Of a stretch of 64,000 nucleotides of DNA, positions 35,577 to 43,766 are shown piece by piece (positions within the stretch are counted from its first letter, which is position 1; each line of letters opens with the position of its first letter). The notes below the pieces were generated by a model that saw only the letters and a program-made list of their open reading frames with translations, made no database searches and was not told where the DNA came from. The stretch is taken from assembly GCA_038227045.1 (NCBI GenBank), contig JBBRQD010000005.1, positions 1-64,000 of the forward strand, in the 5' to 3' direction. The translations under genes were made by a program, and so were the position numbers. This DNA comes from JANXLS01 sp038227045 (lineage in GTDB: Bacteria; Planctomycetota; SZUA-567; H5-PLA8).

Positions 35577-36350
35577 TTACTTCAACACCTCCGCAAAAAA
35601 CGTCTTCATCTCTTCCCACGATGCCTTGTCGGCGGCCTCGTTGTACGCCGCGCCCTTCGAATTGTCCGTGCCCGCCGCGGGGTTCGTGAAACTGTGGACC
35701 GCGCCCGGATAGGCGATGAATTTGTACGCCACTTTGGCGTCATCCATTTCTTTTTTGAACGCAGCGACTTCGTCCGCCTTGACGAACGGATCGTCCGCGC
35801 CGTGGAGAATCAGCAGTTTGCCCTTGATGTTCGCGGCATCCGCCGGCGTGGGCGTACTCAAACCGCCGTGGAAACTGACGATGCCAGCGACGGCCGCACC
35901 GCTGCGCTCCAATTCCAGAGCGGTGGTCCCGCCGAAGCAAAAGCCCATCGCGGCGAGGTGCTTCGGATCGACTTTCGGGCTGGCCTTCAGCGTATCCAGC
36001 GCTGCATTGACCCGGGCGCGAAGCAGCGCGCGATCGCCTTTGTATTGGCCGGCCAGCTTCCCCGCTTCGCCCGCGTCTTTCGCCCGATTGCCTTTGCCAT
36101 AAATGTCGGCGGCGAAGGCCACGTAACCGAGAGCCGCGAGATCCTCCACTTTCTTCTTCGAAAACGACCCATTGCCCATCCAATCGTGAACCACCAGCAC
36201 GCCCGGACGGGGGTCTTTGTGAGAGTCGTCGTAGGCGAGATAGCCTTCGCACACAGTGTCGCCCTGTTTGTATTCAATGGTCTCGACTTTCACTTCGGCA
36301 AATGCGGCACACGTGGAAAAGAGCACAGCGGCTATGAGCAGATGTTTCAT
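35577..36350 (-). CDS. Exported dienelactone hydrolase family protein
   Basis: The ATG at 36350 (GGAG upstream) begins a signal peptide (MKHLLIAAVLFSTCAAFA). The alpha/beta hydrolase domain has the dienelactone hydrolase set: HDWMGNG near the start, nucleophile in MGFCFGG, then ILHGADDPFV (Asp) and PGAVHSF (His), a C-D-H triad. It should hydrolyse an ester or lactone in the periplasm. Length (257) is usual. The neighbours do not indicate a pathway. Confidence 0.88.
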   Translation of the reverse strand: MKHLLIAAVLFSTCAAFAEVKVETIEYKQGDTVCEGYLAYDDSHKDPRPGVLVVHDWMGNGSFSKKKVEDLAALGYVAFAADIYGKGNRAKDAGEAGKLAGQYKGDRALLRARVNAALDTLKASPKVDPKHLAAMGFCFGGTTALELERSGAAVAGIVSFHGGLSTPTPADAANIKGKLLILHGADDPFVKADEVAAFKKEMDDAKVAYKFIAYPGAVHSFTNPAAGTDNSKGAAYNEAADKASWEEMKTFFAEVLK

Positions 36351-36472
36351 GGTTAAATCTCCGTAAGATGAAAGTTGACGATTCGTTTCTGACCGGGTTG
36401 TTATAAGAGAAATGCGCGCGCGGGCAAGGTCAAGGGGTGTACCATGCAAAATGAAAAATCTCAAATGAGTCG

Positions 36473-37288
36473 TTATCTCTTCCACGAGTCCGTATCATCC
36501 GATTTGCCGCCGTTTTTCCACCAATCCGCGTCGCGCTCCCAAGGCTGCCGCGGCGCTAGTTCTTCGTGGCGGGCCATGCCACCGGTCTCGATTTCATATT
36601 TTCGCAGAACGTAATTATTGTACGCCAGAAAGCCGAAAAGCAAAATCGGATAAAGTCCGAAACTCGACGTAATATTCAGCACGTTTAGCGCGGCCATCAG
36701 CGCCGCCACAATCACGGCAGCCACCATCGAAACCGTGTAAGCGCGCACATCGTCTCCCGACGGATTGCGCCAGCGCAGGACTTCCCGCAGCACCTGGCCG
36801 CCATCCAACGGGAATACCGGCAGCAAATTCACCACGCCCCAGACGATATTAATCCACATCGCGTCCCAGATGACGTAAAATAAAATCTTGTTGCTTGCCA
36901 GTATTCCAATTGGCACCAGGTACCAGGCCGCAACCGCAACACCTCCGAGAATAAATCCGGCCAGCGGACCCCAGATAATCATCCAGACAAATTGCCGGTG
37001 GCGCAGCGAATAGCCAGGCGTGTAGTGTCCGCCCATGGCGTGAAGCGTGATGGACGGCACACGGTCGCCAAAATATTTGCCGCTCAATGCGTGTCCCATT
37101 TCGTGGACCAGGATGGAAATAAAGAGCGTCGCGATGCCCGTCAGAACCAACGAAAACTCGGTGGAACCCCGCGTGAACAGAAGCCCGCCCAGCCAAAATG
37201 TCCAGTGAATTCGAGCGTCGACTCCCAGCAGCCGAAATTTCAAATCAAACGGCGTGGGTGGATAATTGAAACCAACCATAAAGCCCAT
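36473..37288 (-). CDS. Site-2 protease family (M50) membrane protein
   Basis: The 271-residue protein has several membrane helices with the zinc motif HEMGH (H62, E63, H66) in the first third and NLLPVFPLDGG (D162) in the later helix, the two halves of the S2P active site. It is a compact S2P without a PDZ domain, like the SpoIVFB/Rv-type rhomboid-neighbour group. It would cleave membrane-spanning substrates. The start is uncertain: ATGs at 37288 and 37279, neither with a clear Shine-Dalgarno. It is divergent from the short-chain reductase gene. Confidence 0.88.
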   Translation of the reverse strand: MGFMVGFNYPPTPFDLKFRLLGVDARIHWTFWLGGLLFTRGSTEFSLVLTGIATLFISILVHEMGHALSGKYFGDRVPSITLHAMGGHYTPGYSLRHRQFVWMIIWGPLAGFILGGVAVAAWYLVPIGILASNKILFYVIWDAMWINIVWGVVNLLPVFPLDGGQVLREVLRWRNPSGDDVRAYTVSMVAAVIVAALMAALNVLNITSSFGLYPILLFGFLAYNNYVLRKYEIETGGMARHEELAPRQPWERDADWWKNGGKSDDTDSWKR

Positions 37289-37378
37289 TCTATGGGAAGG
37301 AAGACATCTGGCAAGAGCGCATGACGCGCGCTCAAAATTGCCAGTTGCGTGCCGCCCTGTTTCGTTCAAAATTAGCGC

Positions 37379-38149
37379 ATGAATCCACTCTCCGAAAATA
37401 TCACGCGGCCCATCGCCCTCATCACCGGCGCATCCGGCGGAATTGGGCGCGCCTGCGCCGTCGCTCTCGCGTCCGCAGCCGAGCCGTGCAACATCGTCGC
37501 GCATTACAACGCCTCCGCTTCCGCCGCCGAAGAAGTCGCGAAAGACCTGTCGGCGCGCTATGGAGTCCGAGCGATTGCAATCCAAGCCGATCTTGGAAAA
37601 CCCGGCGCGGCGGAGAAACTAATCGACGACATTGCCTCGTCGTTCGGCCCGCCAACGATGCTCATTCACGCTGCCGGACACATCGTCGAAAAACCCATCG
37701 CCTTCACCAAACCCGAAGACTGGGACGCGCTCTTCGAAGTCCACGTCTTCTCCGCCGCCGCGCTGTCAAAAGCCATGGCGCGCCATCTGCGCAAAACCGA
37801 ACGCGGCCGCATCGTCTACATCGGCAGCCTCGCCGGCCGTATCGGCCTGGGCAACGGCGCGGCCTACGCGGCGGCAAAAGGCGCGCTGGAAGGACTCTGC
37901 AAATCCTTCGCGCTCGAATCCGCTCGCTGGCACACGACGGTGAACGTCATCGCGCCGGGATACGTCGACACGCACATGACCGAAAATCAAGACACCGAAC
38001 GCCGCGCCGCATTGATGCAAAGCGTACCGCTAGGACGTTATGGAAAGAGCGAGGAGATTGCGTCGCTTGCGGCTTATTTGTGTTCTACGAATGCTGGGTA
38101 TATTACGGGGCAGACGATTGTGGTGGATGGCGGGGCGGGGTTGGGATGA
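37379..38149 (+). CDS. Short-chain dehydrogenase/reductase (FabG-like)
   Basis: The 256-residue Rossmann protein has the cofactor motif ITGASGGIGRA, HAAG in the NAAG position, catalytic Ser in YIGSLAGR, and Tyr/Lys in AYAAAKGAL. The C-terminal PGYVDTHMT and TGQTIVVDGG segments are as in FabG-type 3-oxoacyl-ACP reductases. It probably uses NADPH, but without its own fatty-acid context it could be any FabG-like reductase. The fabF/acpP pair lies 10 kb away. Codon use drops in GC near the 3' end. Confidence 0.85.
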   Translation: MNPLSENITRPIALITGASGGIGRACAVALASAAEPCNIVAHYNASASAAEEVAKDLSARYGVRAIAIQADLGKPGAAEKLIDDIASSFGPPTMLIHAAGHIVEKPIAFTKPEDWDALFEVHVFSAAALSKAMARHLRKTERGRIVYIGSLAGRIGLGNGAAYAAAKGALEGLCKSFALESARWHTTVNVIAPGYVDTHMTENQDTERRAALMQSVPLGRYGKSEEIASLAAYLCSTNAGYITGQTIVVDGGAGLG

Positions 38150-38224
38150 GGTGTCGGGGATCGCTCGCAGTTCTTTTACTTTTTCAATAAAGCGCACACG
38201 CCTTTCAAGCCGACAAGATTGAAT

Positions 38225-38746
38225 ATGTCTGATACCGCACCCCCGCACCAACAGATTCAAACTTCAAACAAAGCCCGTCGTAAATGGCTTTTTCTCGCAT
38301 TAGACGTAGTAGCCAGCGGCGTTATTTGCAGTTTACTCGCAGATGCGTTTATTCCGACGTACCGTTTTCACAGCGCCGTGATGCGCATGGCTGGTAATCC
38401 CACAGCATTTATTGACACACAAGCTGGGACGAACAGCTACGCGGATCCAGTGTCATTGACCTCGCTCTCGGACTGTTTCGATGAATGCTATCGCGACCTA
38501 AAGCGACGCTTTGGAACGCCAAAGACATACATCACCGAAAGCGCGTCCTATCCGGTGCAAACCAGCATTTGGCAATTCGAACAATGCTATCTAGAACTGA
38601 CAGCAGTCTCGGCCAATGACAATGATAACATATCGGCTAATGTCCATAGCGGAACATTTACACCTATACAGAGCCGATATATGAACAAACCTTGGGAGTT
38701 GGCTCCATACACTTCGCTTAAAAGCTTTTCTATACGCAGAGATTAG
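38225..38746 (+). CDS. Membrane-anchored hypothetical protein
   Basis: The 173-residue protein starts at the ATG at 38225. It has a polar, Lys/Arg-flanked N-terminus and one transmembrane helix (KWLFLALDVVASGVICSLLA), then a soluble extracytoplasmic domain with two close cysteines (LSDCFDECYRDL) and a third in FEQCYLEL. I see no known family. Its GC is lower than that of neighbouring genes, and it borders the very AT-rich stretch that follows, so it may have been acquired recently. Confidence 0.45.
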   Translation: MSDTAPPHQQIQTSNKARRKWLFLALDVVASGVICSLLADAFIPTYRFHSAVMRMAGNPTAFIDTQAGTNSYADPVSLTSLSDCFDECYRDLKRRFGTPKTYITESASYPVQTSIWQFEQCYLELTAVSANDNDNISANVHSGTFTPIQSRYMNKPWELAPYTSLKSFSIRRD

Positions 38747-39055
38747 TTCGAAAACTCAGTGGTCAATCGCCTAACGCAACAGGACAACCGCTTTATTTTT
38801 CAACATGAACGCCCACAAAATGCGCGTTATTTCAATTTATTTAATTAACATATTAACGATATATATATAATATAGTTTTGATTTTTAGTCCATTATCTTA
38901 ATTAACATTGTAAATTTTATCGATTTATATAATATATAAATTACATCAAACAAAGGACTTGCAATCCTCAATCCATCGGGTATTATGTCATTTGTGGAGC
39001 GTCAATCGCCTCCACATTTTTGTTTCCACACCACAGTCATTTAGGAAATGCTGTC
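38747..39055. other. AT-rich intergenic island upstream of ilvB
   Basis: About 150 bases (roughly 38800-38950) are almost entirely A and T, with runs such as ATATATATAATATA, inside a GC-rich chromosome. No gene fits. It may be the ilvB promoter/UP-element region, a nucleoid-protein binding stretch or the scar of an insertion. The ilvB Shine-Dalgarno (TTAGGAAA) lies at its downstream edge near 39041. Confidence 0.6.
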
Positions 39056-40804
39056 ATGTCCAAGAAAGAAACCATGCACGCCATGTCGGGTGCCAACGTG
39101 CTGCTCGAGTGCCTCAAGAAAGAGGGCGTCAAGTATATCTTCGGTTATCCCGGCGGCGCGTTGATTCCCATTTACGATGCGCTCTACGGCGTCGAAGGCA
39201 TTGAACATATTCTCTGCCGCCACGAACAGGGCGGCTCGCACATGGCCGATGCCTACTCGCGCGCGACCGGCAAAGTCGGCGTCTGCATGGGCACTTCCGG
39301 CCCCGGCGCGACGAACCTCGTCACCGGCATCGCCACTGCGTACATGGATTCCATTCCGATGGTCGCGATCACCGGGCAGGTGCGCCGCAATCTGATCGGC
39401 ACGGACGCCTTTCAGGAAGCCGACATCACCGGCATCTGCCGCCCGGTCACCAAGCACGCGGTGCTGGTGAAGGACGTGCAGGACATTGCGCGCGTCGTCA
39501 AGGAAGCGTTCTATATCGCCCGCTCCGGCCGTCCCGGCCCGGTGCTGGTGGACATTCCGCGCGACGTTCAGACCGATGTCTACGAGATACGGTCGAAGAC
39601 CGATTGGCCCTACGAAAACGTGGCGATGGATCTGCCCGGCTACAATCCGCCGGTGGAACCAATCACGGGCCAGATCGAAGCGCTGGCCGATGCGATCAAC
39701 GCGTCCGAACGCCCGCTCTTTTACGTGGGTGGCGGTTGCATTATCTCCGGCGCCTTCCGCGAACTGCGCGCGGCGGCCGAACGCGCGGGCATTCCCGTGA
39801 CCACAACGCTGATGGCGCTGGGCGCGTTCCCGGGCAATCATTCGCTCTGCGTCGGCATGGCCGGCATGCACGGCACCGCGGCGGGCAATTACGCGATGGA
39901 CAAATGCGATCTGATGATCTCCGTCGGCGCACGTTTCGATGACCGCATCACCGGGCGCCTCGACAAGTTCTCGGTCGCGTCGAAGAAAGCGCATCTCGAC
40001 ATCGATCCGACATCGATCGGCAAAAACGTGAAATGCGACTACCCGGTGCTGGGCGAAATTCGCGACAGTTTGAAGAAAATCTTCAAGCACCTGAAGCACA
40101 AGGATCGCAAGCCATGGCTTGACGAATTGGCCGCGCAGAAAAAGAACCATCCGCTGATGTACCCGGCCGAAGGCATGAGAGGCCAGCACGTTATCGAGCG
40201 CGTCTGTCATTTCAGCAAAGGCAAGGCAATCGTGGCGACCGACGTGGGCCAGCACCAGATGTGGGCCGCGCAGTTCTACACGTTCGTCGAACCGCGCAAG
40301 TTCATCACCTCGGGCGGCCTGGGCACGATGGGCTTTGGCCTTCCCGCGGCCATCGGCGCGGCAATGGGCAATCCCGGCGAAGAAATCTGGTGTATCACCG
40401 GCGACGGTTCGATTCAGATGAACATCCAGGAACTGGTGACTGCTAAGCGCCTGCGTTTGCCGATCAAAATCTGCCTGATCAACAACGGCTTCCTGGGAAT
40501 GGTGCGGCAATGGCAGGAGATGTTCTGGGACCGCCACTACAGCGAAGTGGATCTCTCAGACAACCCCGATTTCGTAAAAGTCGCCGAAGCCTTCGGCTGC
40601 TACGGCCTGCGCTGCGACAAGCGCGAAAACGTGGACGCAACCATCAAGGAAGCGTACAAATTCAAAGACGCGCCGGTGATGATAGACTTCCGCGTCGCGC
40701 TGGAAGAAAACGTCTATCCGATGATCCCGGCCGGCGGCGCGCTGGCGGAGATTGTGTATGATCCGCTGGAGAAGGAGATGAGTTGCGCGGTGGGGGCGGA
40801 GTAG
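39056..40804 (+). CDS. ilvB: Acetolactate synthase large subunit
   Basis: The 582-residue thiamine-diphosphate enzyme has YIFGYPGGALIPIYDAL at its N-terminus, catalytic Glu E57 in RHEQGGSHMAD, FAD-binding central domain features, and the C-terminal ThDP motif starting GDGSIQMN and ending near NNGFLGMVRQWQ. It condenses two pyruvates (or pyruvate and 2-ketobutyrate), the first common step to Val, Leu and Ile. I use the ATG at 39056, after AGGAAA. The ilvC and ilvN genes follow, separated by a two-gene toxin-like insertion. Confidence 0.95.
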   Translation: MSKKETMHAMSGANVLLECLKKEGVKYIFGYPGGALIPIYDALYGVEGIEHILCRHEQGGSHMADAYSRATGKVGVCMGTSGPGATNLVTGIATAYMDSIPMVAITGQVRRNLIGTDAFQEADITGICRPVTKHAVLVKDVQDIARVVKEAFYIARSGRPGPVLVDIPRDVQTDVYEIRSKTDWPYENVAMDLPGYNPPVEPITGQIEALADAINASERPLFYVGGGCIISGAFRELRAAAERAGIPVTTTLMALGAFPGNHSLCVGMAGMHGTAAGNYAMDKCDLMISVGARFDDRITGRLDKFSVASKKAHLDIDPTSIGKNVKCDYPVLGEIRDSLKKIFKHLKHKDRKPWLDELAAQKKNHPLMYPAEGMRGQHVIERVCHFSKGKAIVATDVGQHQMWAAQFYTFVEPRKFITSGGLGTMGFGLPAAIGAAMGNPGEEIWCITGDGSIQMNIQELVTAKRLRLPIKICLINNGFLGMVRQWQEMFWDRHYSEVDLSDNPDFVKVAEAFGCYGLRCDKRENVDATIKEAYKFKDAPVMIDFRVALEENVYPMIPAGGALAEIVYDPLEKEMSCAVGAE

Positions 40805-40903
40805 CGCGATTGCTATTGCACGTGACTTTTTGAATGCGTTTCAATACGATGACGAGGAAAGTGTTCGTCATCGGTAGGATTTGGAAAAGACAGGAACAGG
40901 AAC

Positions 40904-41209
40904 ATGGCTCAAGCGATGCTAAAGGACATTGGGGGGATTATAGTCCGCACGCCGGGAAATTGTGGCGGTCGTCCCCGTATCGATGGACGCCGCGTCGAAG
41001 TCAGGGCCATCGTGGCTTATCATCATGCTGGCGAGTCTCCTGAAGAGATTGCAGACAATTTCAGCGATCTCGATTTGGCGTACGTTTACGCGGCACTCGC
41101 GTATTATTACGTCAATAAGAAAACGCTTGATAGAGAGTTTGTAAAGCTCGAAAAGGAGGAAGCGGCGCTGGAGAGAGAATACCTCGCGGCGTTGGAACCG
41201 GTGCGGTAA
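40904..41209 (+). CDS. DUF433 antitoxin-like protein
   Basis: The 101-residue protein has the DUF433 pattern: IIVRTPGNCGGRPRIDGRRV, then VRAIVAYHHAGESPEEIADN with a helix-turn-helix-like segment. DUF433 proteins are typically antitoxins paired with PIN-like DUF5615 toxins. Its TAA overlaps the next gene's ATG by one base (TAATG), so the two are translationally coupled. A long charged C-terminal helix (EFVKLEKEEAALEREYLAAL) extends beyond the usual domain. Confidence 0.8.
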   Translation: MAQAMLKDIGGIIVRTPGNCGGRPRIDGRRVEVRAIVAYHHAGESPEEIADNFSDLDLAYVYAALAYYYVNKKTLDREFVKLEKEEAALEREYLAALEPVR

Positions 41210-41769
41210 TGCTTCCATTTTATTTCGACGACGATACCGTTAACAGCAAACTCGTGAGGGCCGCGAGAAAGCACGGTATCAAGGTCGTCATTCCGGCGGA
41301 TTGCGGAATGGTGGGCGCCGATGACGAACCGCATTTGGACTATGCCGCCGCTCATGCTTTGGTGCTCCTTACAGACAATCGTCAGGACTTGAAACTGGGC
41401 AACCCATTCGACGAAGCGTTTGTGCGCGTCGGTCGGCGCAAAAGCGTTCGTTCGTGCACGGTGGATGCGATGATTGACTCGGGCTCAGTGCGCTCGTGCA
41501 TTCCACCGGCCATCGCCCGCAAATTGGGAATTACGATTCGCGGACATGAAATCGCCGAGCTTGCCGACGGCAAAACGAAATCTGTTGAGCGAACGGATGC
41601 GTTGATCTTTGATATTCTTGGCCGGAATTGCTCCGATGATACTTTGGTGCTCGGCAACGAAGTATTGATTGGGCAGACAGTGCTTGAAAAGCTGGATTTT
41701 CTGGTCGACTGTAAACGGCGAAAGCTCGTTCCGGGGCACCCGGGCAAAGCAGTCAACAAAGTAAAGTAA
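41209..41769 (+). CDS. Fusion of a truncated DUF5615 PIN-like toxin with a retropepsin-like aspartic protease domain
   Basis: Residues 1-62 match the front of a DUF5615 PIN-like toxin: LPFYFDDDTVNSKLV with D7-D9, VVIPADCGMVGADDEPHLDY, and ALVLLTDNRQDL. The toxin's C-terminal part is missing. From NPFDEAFVRVGRR (65-77) onward the protein reads as a clan AA aspartic protease: AMIDSGSVRSCIPPAIARKL with the DSG active site at 90-92, then ELADGKTKSVER, LVLGNEVLIGQTVLEKLDFL and RRKLVPG. The join is in frame with no stop, as if a deletion fused two adjacent genes. It is coupled to DUF433 by a one-base overlap. A hydrolase toxin and a protease in one chain is unusual; the activity is unknown. Confidence 0.75.
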   Translation: MLPFYFDDDTVNSKLVRAARKHGIKVVIPADCGMVGADDEPHLDYAAAHALVLLTDNRQDLKLGNPFDEAFVRVGRRKSVRSCTVDAMIDSGSVRSCIPPAIARKLGITIRGHEIAELADGKTKSVERTDALIFDILGRNCSDDTLVLGNEVLIGQTVLEKLDFLVDCKRRKLVPGHPGKAVNKVK

Positions 41770-41856
41770 GAATCACGTATTAGGATAATGGAATTGCATT
41801 CTTTGCGCCTCCGCGTCATTGCGCGAGGCAATTCTTATAAGGAGAGGGGAAACGCA

Positions 41857-43065
41857 GTGAGAACATTTGAAATCGGCGGTGTCAAGGAAACGGTTGTGGA
41901 ACGCTCGGACGTTCCGCCCAAGAAACTCAAGGAAACGCTCGGCAAGGAAACTGTGGCCGTGATCGGTTACGGCGTGCAGGGGCGCGGTCAGTCGCTCAAC
42001 ATGCGCGACAACAAAGTCAAAGTCATCATTGGCAGCCGCCACGGCAAGAGCTGGGATCTGGCTGTCTCCGATGGCTGGGTGCCCGGCAAGACGCTCTTCG
42101 AAGTTCCCGAAGCCGTCAAGCGCGCCACTGTTGTTCAATATCTACTCTCCGACGCCGGCCAGAAGGCCTCGTGGCACGAAGTCCGCGACAACCTTCAGGA
42201 AGGTGCGGCACTGTACTTCTCGCACGGCTTCTCGATCGTCTTCAAAGACCAGACCGGCGTCATTCCGCCGAAGAATGTCGACGTGATCCTCGTCGCCCCG
42301 AAAGGCTCGGGCACGACCGTGCGCCGCCTGTTTCTCGAAGGCCGCGGCATCAACAGTTCATTCGCGGTTTTCCAGGATTATACCGGCCGCGCGGTCGAAC
42401 GCGCGCTGGCGCTGGGCATCGCCATCGGTTCGGGCTACCTCTTTGAAACGACGTTCGAAAAAGAAGTGCTCTCCGACCTCACCGGCGAACGCGGCGTGTT
42501 GATGGGCGCCATTTACGGCATCTGGAAAGCGCAGTACGAAGTCTTGCGCGCCAACGGCCACTCGCCGTCCGAAGCGTTCAACGAAACCGTTGAAGAAGCG
42601 ACGCAGTCGCTGTACCCGCTGATCGCCCAGAACGGCATGGATTGGATGTACGCGAACTGCAGCACGACCGCGCAGCGTGGCGCGCTGGACTGGTTCCAGC
42701 CGTTCTGCGACGCGAACAAACCGGTCTTCGAGAAATTGTATAACAGCGTCAAGACGGGCAAGGAAGCGGCGCGCTCGATCGAATCCAACAGCCGCGCGGA
42801 TTACCACGAAGGCCTGCAGAAGGAATTGGCGAAAGTCGCCGGCGACGAAATGTGGCGCATCGGCAAAATCGTGCGCGAACTTCGCCCCGAAAGCAAAGCG
42901 CAGAAGTCGCTGAGCGGCGCGGCGGCGGGAGTGGGCATTGCGGGCGGAGCGGCGAAGAAGGCTCCGGCCAAAAAAGCAGCGCCTGTGAAAAAGGCACCCG
43001 CGAAGAAGCCGGTTGCAAAATCGGCACCGGCTAAGAAGCCCATCAAAAAGAAGGGTAAGAAGTAG
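41857..43065 (+). CDS. ilvC: Ketol-acid reductoisomerase with a histone-H1-like C-terminal tail
   Basis: A GTG at 41857, eight bases after AAGGAGAGGGG, is a better start than the ATG at 41788. The 349-residue core has the NADPH site VIGYGVQGRGQSLNMRDN and the form seen in Bacteroidetes and plants (LVAPKGSGTTVRRLFLEGRG; MDWMYANCSTTAQRGALDWF). It converts acetolactate to dihydroxy-isovalerate in branched-chain amino acid synthesis. After a Gly/Ala hinge, residues 367-402 are almost only Lys, Ala and Pro (16 Lys in 36), as in histone H1 or bacterial H1-like proteins. Core motifs look intact. The tail might bind nucleic acid or another polyanion. Confidence 0.93.
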   Translation: MRTFEIGGVKETVVERSDVPPKKLKETLGKETVAVIGYGVQGRGQSLNMRDNKVKVIIGSRHGKSWDLAVSDGWVPGKTLFEVPEAVKRATVVQYLLSDAGQKASWHEVRDNLQEGAALYFSHGFSIVFKDQTGVIPPKNVDVILVAPKGSGTTVRRLFLEGRGINSSFAVFQDYTGRAVERALALGIAIGSGYLFETTFEKEVLSDLTGERGVLMGAIYGIWKAQYEVLRANGHSPSEAFNETVEEATQSLYPLIAQNGMDWMYANCSTTAQRGALDWFQPFCDANKPVFEKLYNSVKTGKEAARSIESNSRADYHEGLQKELAKVAGDEMWRIGKIVRELRPESKAQKSLSGAAAGVGIAGGAAKKAPAKKAAPVKKAPAKKPVAKSAPAKKPIKKKGKK

Positions 43066-43078
43066 ACTTCCACTACTG

Positions 43079-43113
43079 TTTACGCGGGGCACTCAATCGG
43101 TGCCCCGCGTAAA
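43079..43113 (+). terminator. 14-bp stem hairpin after ilvC
   Basis: TTTACGCGGGGCAC (43079-43092) pairs exactly with GTGCCCCGCGTAAA (43100-43113) across a 7-base loop. There is no strict T-run, so it may be a terminator-like or processing hairpin between ilvC and ilvN. Confidence 0.6.
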
Positions 43114-43123
43114 TGAACCGCGA

Positions 43124-43201
43124 TTTTCCATTGCTCATTTACCATTTTTCATTTTCCATTTGTCTACCGCGCGAGGTTCGGCAAATGGACGATGGGAAAT
43201 G
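43124..43201. repeat. Heptamer-phased inverted repeat (TTTTCCA family)
   Basis: Left arm 43124-43162 reads TTTTCCA, TTGCTCA, TTTACCA, TTTTTCA, TTTTCCA, TTTG. Right arm 43182-43201 holds the shorter complement (CAAATGG, ACGATGG, GAAATG). It lies between the ilvC hairpin and ilvN. Confidence 0.65.
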
Positions 43202-43248
43202 TTTTGTCCATTTTGAATAGAAATCGATCTCTGAGAGAAACCAACGTC

Positions 43249-43764
43249 ATGAGTGCCAAATTAAAACGCCACGTCATCTCCGCCCTGGTCAAGAACGCCC
43301 CCGGCCTGCTCGCTCAAGTCGCGAATCTTTTCGCCGCGCGTGGTTTCAACATTGACTCCCTGACTGTCGGCGAAACCGAGCAGGCCAAGTTCTCGCGCAT
43401 GACCATCACGGTGCGCGGCGATGACGCCGTTGTCGAAGCCATGAAGAAGGGCCTGACCAAGTTCGTCAACGTGATCAAGGTGCTCGACTTCACCGGCGTC
43501 GATCACGTCGAACGTGATCTCGCGCTCGTCAAGCTCAACACGCCCGCCGGCGCGCGCCAGGAAATCCTTGAACTCGTCCAGGTCTTCGAAGGCAAAGTCG
43601 TCGACATCGGGCTCAAGGATGTGATGATCGAAGTCGTCGGTCCCGAATCGAAGATTGACGCATTCCTATTGATCGTCAAACCCTACGGCATCAAGGAAAT
43701 GGCCCGCACCGGTCGTCTCGCGATGGCCCGCGGTTCGGCGATGGAAGGGCGCGAGATCGAGTAG
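43249..43764 (+). CDS. ilvN: Acetolactate synthase small (regulatory) subunit
   Basis: The 171-residue protein has an N-terminal ACT domain (VISALVKNAPGLLAQVANLF; GFNIDSLTVGETEQAKFSRM) and a C-terminal ALS_ss_C domain (REILELVQVFEGKVVDIG; YGIKEMARTGRLAMARG). It binds the large subunit and gives feedback control, usually by valine. The ATG at 43249 gives the family length. It ends the ilv cluster and converges with the GH30-like gene, stop to stop in 2 bp. Confidence 0.95.
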   Translation: MSAKLKRHVISALVKNAPGLLAQVANLFAARGFNIDSLTVGETEQAKFSRMTITVRGDDAVVEAMKKGLTKFVNVIKVLDFTGVDHVERDLALVKLNTPAGARQEILELVQVFEGKVVDIGLKDVMIEVVGPESKIDAFLLIVKPYGIKEMARTGRLAMARGSAMEGREIE

Positions 43765-43766
43765 GT

